Shown piece by piece: positions 60,316 to 64,000 of a stretch of 64,000 bases of DNA. The stretch is from Sphingobium yanoikuyae (GTDB lineage: Bacteria; Pseudomonadota; Alphaproteobacteria; Sphingomonadales; Sphingomonadaceae). Position 1 is the stretch's first letter, and every line of letters begins with the position of its first letter. Made by a program: the position numbers and the translations under genes. The notes under the pieces are model-generated. The model saw only the letters and a program-made list of their open reading frames with translations. It made no database searches and was not told where the DNA came from. The stretch is taken from contig NZ_CP139979.1 in NCBI RefSeq assembly GCF_034424525.1, positions 3,807,001 to 3,871,000 of the forward strand, in the 5' to 3' direction.

Positions 60316-63300
60316 ATGACGGCCACCCGTTCCTTCACCGATCTCTTCATCCGCCGGCCGATCCTGTCGGTCGTCGTCAGCCTGCTGATCCTGCTGGTCG
60401 GCCTCGCCGCCCTGTTCAGCCTGCCGATCCGCCAATATCCCAAGATGGAAAGTGCGACGATCACGATCGACACGGCGCTGCCGGGCGCGACGCAGGACGT
60501 GATGCAGGGCTTCGTCACGACGCCGATCGCACAGGCGATCGCGACCGCCAACGGTATCGAATATCTCAGCTCCACCTCCAGCCAGGGCAAGAGCCATATC
60601 GCGGCCAAGCTGGTGCTGAACGCCAATGCCGACCGGTCGATGACCGAGATTCTCGCCAAGGTGCAGCAGGTGAAATATCGCCTGCCTGCCGGCGTGACCG
60701 ATCCGGTCATCGCCAAGATCACCGACGGCGCGTCGGCGATCCAATATGTCTCCTTCTCCAGCAAGGCTTTGTCACCGCCGCAGATCCAGGATTTCGCCAC
60801 CCGCGTGGCGCAGCCGATGATCACCTCCGTCCCGGGCGTCGCCTCGGCGGAGATGACCGGCGGCGCACCGCTCGCCATGCGCATCTGGGTCGATCCGGTG
60901 AAGCTGACCGCACGCGGCCTGACCGCCAGCGACGTCGCCAATGCGCTGCGCGCCAATAATGTGCAGGCGTCGCCCGGCCAGTTGAAGGGCGCCAGCACGG
61001 CGATCAACATCACCGCCGGAACTGACCTGCGCGATGTCGGCGCCTTTCGTGACATGGTCCTCAAGAGCGAGGCGGGCGGTATCGTTCGTCTGGCCGATGT
61101 CGCGACGGTGGAAATGGGCGGTCAGAATTATGATGCCGGCGCCCTGTCGTCGGGCGTGCCCGGCATTTCGATCGCCATTTCCCCGACGCCCGATGGCAAT
61201 CCGCTGGAAATCGTAAAGGCCGTCCAGGCAATGATCCCAGAGATGCAGCGGGTCGCGCCGCCGGGGGTGAAGGTCCATAATGATTTCGACGTCGCCCATT
61301 TCGTCAACGCCTCGATCGAGGAGGTCGAACATACGCTGGTCGAGGCGATCCTGATCGTCGTGATCGTCATCTTCCTGTTCCTCGGTTCCTTCCGCGCGGT
61401 CATCATCCCGATCGTCACCATCCCGCTCTCGCTGCTCGGCACGGCGGCGCTGATGCTGGCCTTCGGCTTCTCGCTCAATCTCCTGACCCTGCTGGCCATG
61501 GTGCTGGCCATCGGTCTGGTGGTCGATGACGCCATCGTCGTGGTTGAAAATATCCACCGTCATATCGAGGAAGGCCTCTCTCCCTTCAACGCGGCCTTGG
61601 TCGGTGCGCGGGAAATTGTCGGTCCGGTCATCGCCATGACCATTACCCTGGCAGCAGTCTATGCACCGATCGGCCTGATGGGTGGCCTCACCGGTGCGCT
61701 GTTCCGGGAGTTCGCCTTCACCCTGGCCGGATCGGTGATCGTGTCGGGCGTGATCGCGCTCACTTTGTCTCCGATGATGAGCGGCAAGCTGCTCAACGCC
61801 AAGCTGGCCGAAGGCAGGCTGAGCCAGGCGATCGAGCATAATATGGCGCGGCTGACCCAGGGCTATGGCCGGCTGCTCGACCGCACGCTGGCGGCGCGCG
61901 CGGCCGTACTGGTGGTCGGTGTGGCGATGCTGGGTACGATCGTCCTGCTCTTCACTGGAAGCCAGCGCGAACTCGCCCCGCAGGAGGATATGGGCTATGT
62001 CTTCGTCGCGACCAAGGCGCCGCAATATGCCAATATCGACTATATCTCGCGCTTCAACCGCCAGGTTGATGACATCTTCCGCACCTTCCCGGAATATCGC
62101 GGCAGTTGGTTCGACGCAGGCGGCGCCAATGCCACCAATAATGGGTTCGGCGGTATCATCCTGTCCGAATGGGGTGAGCGCAAACGCAATGCCGACGCCA
62201 TTCAGGGTGAACTGGCCGGCCGCACCAGCGCCGTCACCGGCATCTATGCCACCGCCTTCCAGGACAGCCCCTTGCCGGCGGGCAGCGGCGGCCTGCCGGT
62301 GCAGATGGTGATCCGTTCCTCCGATGACTTCTCGCAAATCTACCAGACGCTGGAGGCCGTGAAGGGCGCGGCCTGGGGCAGTGGCCTCTTCGCCTTCGTC
62401 GACAGCGACCTCGCCTTCGACAGTCCCGAAGCGCATATCAGCGTCGATAGGGCCAAGGCCGGGCAACTGGGCGTCACCATGGCGGAGATCGCCGATACGC
62501 TGGCGGTGCTGGTGGGTGAAAATTACGTCAATCGCTTCAACTGGCATGATCGCAGCTATGACGTGATCGCGCAGGTGCCTCGCGACAAGCGCGTCACGCC
62601 TGACAATCTGGGCCAATATTATATCAAGGCCGGGTCGGGCGCGCTGATCCCGCTGTCCACCGTGGCAAAGGTCGAGATGCGCCCGCAGCCCAACAAGCTG
62701 CCGCAGTTCAACCAGATGAACTCCGCCACCCTGTCCGCGGTGCTGATGCCGGGTGTCACCATGGGCCAGGCGGTGGACTTCCTGAAGAAACAGCCGATGC
62801 CGGCCGGCACCAGCATCGACTGGCTGTCCAACAGCCGCCAATATGTGACCGAGGGCGACCGGCTGACCGTCTCCTTCGCCTTCGCCCTGATCGTCATCTT
62901 CCTGGTGCTGGCGGCGCAGTTCGAAAGCTTCCGCGATCCGCTTGTGATCCTGGTGACGGTGCCGCTGGCGGTGTGCGGTGCGCTGGTGCCGCTCTATCTC
63001 GGCTTCACCACGCTCAACATCTATACCCAGATCGGGCTGGTGACGCTGATCGGCCTCATCTCCAAGCACGGTATTCTCATGGTGTCCTTCGCCAATGAGA
63101 TGCAGGAAAAGGAAGGGCTGAGCCGCATGGAGGCGATCCGCCATGCCGCCGCCGTCCGGATGCGGCCGGTGCTGATGACCACGGCGGCGATGGTAGCGGG
63201 GCTGGTTCCGCTGCTCTTCGCTGGCGGCGCCGGCGCAGCCAGCCGCTTTGCCATCGGCATCGTCGTCGTCATGGGCATGCTGATCGGCACGCTCTTCACC

Positions 63301-63405
63301 CTGTTCGTCCTGCCCACTTTCTACACGCTGCTGGCCGGCGACCATCGCAAGGCGGTGCCTGGCGATGAAGGCGCCCAGCCGGCGGGAGACCTTGTCCATG
63401 CATAA
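60316..63405 (+). CDS. RND multidrug efflux permease (MexI/MexQ-like)
   Basis: A 1029-residue inner-membrane HAE1-type permease with 12 helices and two large periplasmic loops. FIRRPILSVVVSLLILLVGLAALFSLPIRQYP is the standard N-terminus; GLVVDDAIVVVENIHRHIEEG contains the paired Asp of the proton relay; the ATMTIT-like and GLISKHGILMVSFANEMQEKEG parts are also present, as is the C-terminal LIGTLFTLFVLPTFY. Full length and no frameshift. It overlaps the outer-membrane factor by eight bases. Confidence 0.95.
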   Translation: MTATRSFTDLFIRRPILSVVVSLLILLVGLAALFSLPIRQYPKMESATITIDTALPGATQDVMQGFVTTPIAQAIATANGIEYLSSTSSQGKSHIAAKLVLNANADRSMTEILAKVQQVKYRLPAGVTDPVIAKITDGASAIQYVSFSSKALSPPQIQDFATRVAQPMITSVPGVASAEMTGGAPLAMRIWVDPVKLTARGLTASDVANALRANNVQASPGQLKGASTAINITAGTDLRDVGAFRDMVLKSEAGGIVRLADVATVEMGGQNYDAGALSSGVPGISIAISPTPDGNPLEIVKAVQAMIPEMQRVAPPGVKVHNDFDVAHFVNASIEEVEHTLVEAILIVVIVIFLFLGSFRAVIIPIVTIPLSLLGTAALMLAFGFSLNLLTLLAMVLAIGLVVDDAIVVVENIHRHIEEGLSPFNAALVGAREIVGPVIAMTITLAAVYAPIGLMGGLTGALFREFAFTLAGSVIVSGVIALTLSPMMSGKLLNAKLAEGRLSQAIEHNMARLTQGYGRLLDRTLAARAAVLVVGVAMLGTIVLLFTGSQRELAPQEDMGYVFVATKAPQYANIDYISRFNRQVDDIFRTFPEYRGSWFDAGGANATNNGFGGIILSEWGERKRNADAIQGELAGRTSAVTGIYATAFQDSPLPAGSGGLPVQMVIRSSDDFSQIYQTLEAVKGAAWGSGLFAFVDSDLAFDSPEAHISVDRAKAGQLGVTMAEIADTLAVLVGENYVNRFNWHDRSYDVIAQVPRDKRVTPDNLGQYYIKAGSGALIPLSTVAKVEMRPQPNKLPQFNQMNSATLSAVLMPGVTMGQAVDFLKKQPMPAGTSIDWLSNSRQYVTEGDRLTVSFAFALIVIFLVLAAQFESFRDPLVILVTVPLAVCGALVPLYLGFTTLNIYTQIGLVTLIGLISKHGILMVSFANEMQEKEGLSRMEAIRHAAAVRMRPVLMTTAAMVAGLVPLLFAGGAGAASRFAIGIVVVMGMLIGTLFTLFVLPTFYTLLAGDHRKAVPGDEGAQPAGDLVHA

Positions 63406-64000
63406 GAGCCTGTTGCCGCTGCTAGCGGCGCTGCTGGCCGGCGGATGCGCCGCCGGCCCCGACTATCACCGTCCCGAACCAAAGGCCGCCGCCAGTGGCG
63501 CTTTCGTGACGCAGGCCAATGCCTTCGATCCGACCGCGCCGCTGCCGGACCAATGGTGGAAACTCTATAATGATCCGGCGCTCGATGCGCTGGTGGCGCA
63601 GGCGCTGGTCGCCAACACCGACCTGCGCGTCGCCGCCGCCAATCTCGCCAAGGCCCGCGCCACGCTGAGCGAGGCCAAGGCAGGACGCCTGCCGGCCACC
63701 GACATCAATGGCGGGGTCAGCTATGGCGATGGGATGCAGGGCGCGGGCGGCGCCTTCACCCAGGATCAGGCGCAATGGTCGCAAAATGGCAGCCTGGCGC
63801 TGAGTTGGGAGGTTGACCTGTTCGGCCGCGTCAGCCGCGCGGTCGAGGCGGCCCGTGCCGATGCGCAGGCTGTGGAGGCGGCCCGTGACGCCGTGCGCGT
63901 GACGGTCGCGGCGGAAACGACACGGGCCTATCTCGATGCCTGTTCCTATGCTCATGCGCTTGGCGTGGCGCAGGATAGCTGGCGGGTCAGCACCGACAGT
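63398..64000 (+). CDS. RND outer-membrane factor (NodT-type lipoprotein), partial
   Basis: A TolC-like outer-membrane lipoprotein whose 3' part lies beyond the window. MHKSLLPLLAALLAGGC is a lipoprotein signal with lipobox AGGC, followed by AAGPDYHRPEPKAAASGAF and WWKLYNDPALDALVAQALVANTDLRVAAANLAKARATLSEAKAGRLP, the first coiled hairpin, then WEVDLFGRVSRAVEAARADAQAVEAARDAVRVTVAAETTRAYLDA. About 201 residues are seen of an expected 460-490. It is the third gene of the efflux operon. Confidence 0.93.
   Translation, partial: MHKSLLPLLAALLAGGCAAGPDYHRPEPKAAASGAFVTQANAFDPTAPLPDQWWKLYNDPALDALVAQALVANTDLRVAAANLAKARATLSEAKAGRLPATDINGGVSYGDGMQGAGGAFTQDQAQWSQNGSLALSWEVDLFGRVSRAVEAARADAQAVEAARDAVRVTVAAETTRAYLDACSYAHALGVAQDSWRVSTDS

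Noticed and set aside
60772..63399. 875-codon minus-strand frame opposite the RND permease
   Set aside because: Asp/Gln/His/Arg-rich shadow of a membrane protein gene; no start context.
1..64000. CRISPR arrays, rRNA genes, prophage structural or conjugation genes
   Set aside because: No regularly spaced repeats, rRNA sequence, capsid/portal or type IV secretion motifs were seen in the window.

Overview
The window looks like a chromosome segment from a sphingomonad (Alphaproteobacteria, Sphingobium/Sphingomonas-like). This rests on high GC, the style of the protein sequences, EcfG-type (GGAAC-N16/17-GTT) and SigF-type (GTAACC-N16-CGAA) promoters, and a sphingomonad-like housekeeping backbone. 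Species was not determined; no database search was possible.

Layout. (1) 0-12.8 kb is ordinary backbone: DUF72, DUF2061, a secreted cyclophilin, biotin genes bioF-bioD and, apart from them, bioA, an M13 metallopeptidase, a Na+/H+-type antiporter, an OmpA-like lipoprotein, then infA-maf-RNase E/G-yacG and tRNA-Phe. (2) 12.76-47.04 kb is a genomic island of about 34 kb. A P4-type tyrosine integrase sits directly after tRNA-Phe, and the tRNA 3' end is repeated (23 of 24 bases) at 47.02 kb. The cargo is dominated by stress functions: hemerythrins, an LLM oxidoreductase, a DUF3182/hydrolase/PNPOx operon, two small heat-shock proteins behind an RNA-thermometer-like leader, a Cys-rich copper-binding protein, a LOV blue-light hybrid kinase, an iron redox enzyme, a bufferin (copper-buffering RiPP) regulon with its own ECF sigma/anti-sigma pair, and an SRPBCC/ADH/SDR operon. 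Several cargo genes are broken (second hsp20, second hemerythrin, dedA), and IS630, IS110 and IS3 elements or remnants mark the decay. Around 35.8-39 kb a HEPN-motif gene and a truncated nuclease-like gene lie beside an IS3 element that cuts genes on both sides.

(3) 47-54.6 kb is a haem/iron acquisition locus on the minus strand: ECF sigma, FecR, a very long TonB-dependent receptor carrying an extra C-terminal outer-membrane barrel, haem oxygenase, YbaN and a dedicated TonB. (4) 54.7-57.3 kb holds the B12-independent methionine synthase pair mesX-mesD behind a cobalamin riboswitch, which predicts expression when B12 is scarce. (5) 57.3-64 kb holds a 54-bp near-perfect palindrome, a LysR remnant, soxR with a SoxR box centred in a 19-bp-spacer promoter, and an RND efflux operon whose outer-membrane factor runs off the window.

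The strongest new-looking signals are the three matching SigF promoters of the bufferin regulon including an orphan BufA2, the receptor-barrel fusion, the riboswitch-mesXD pairing, the ROSE-like leader, and the HEPN gene with a 20-bp palindrome in front of it.
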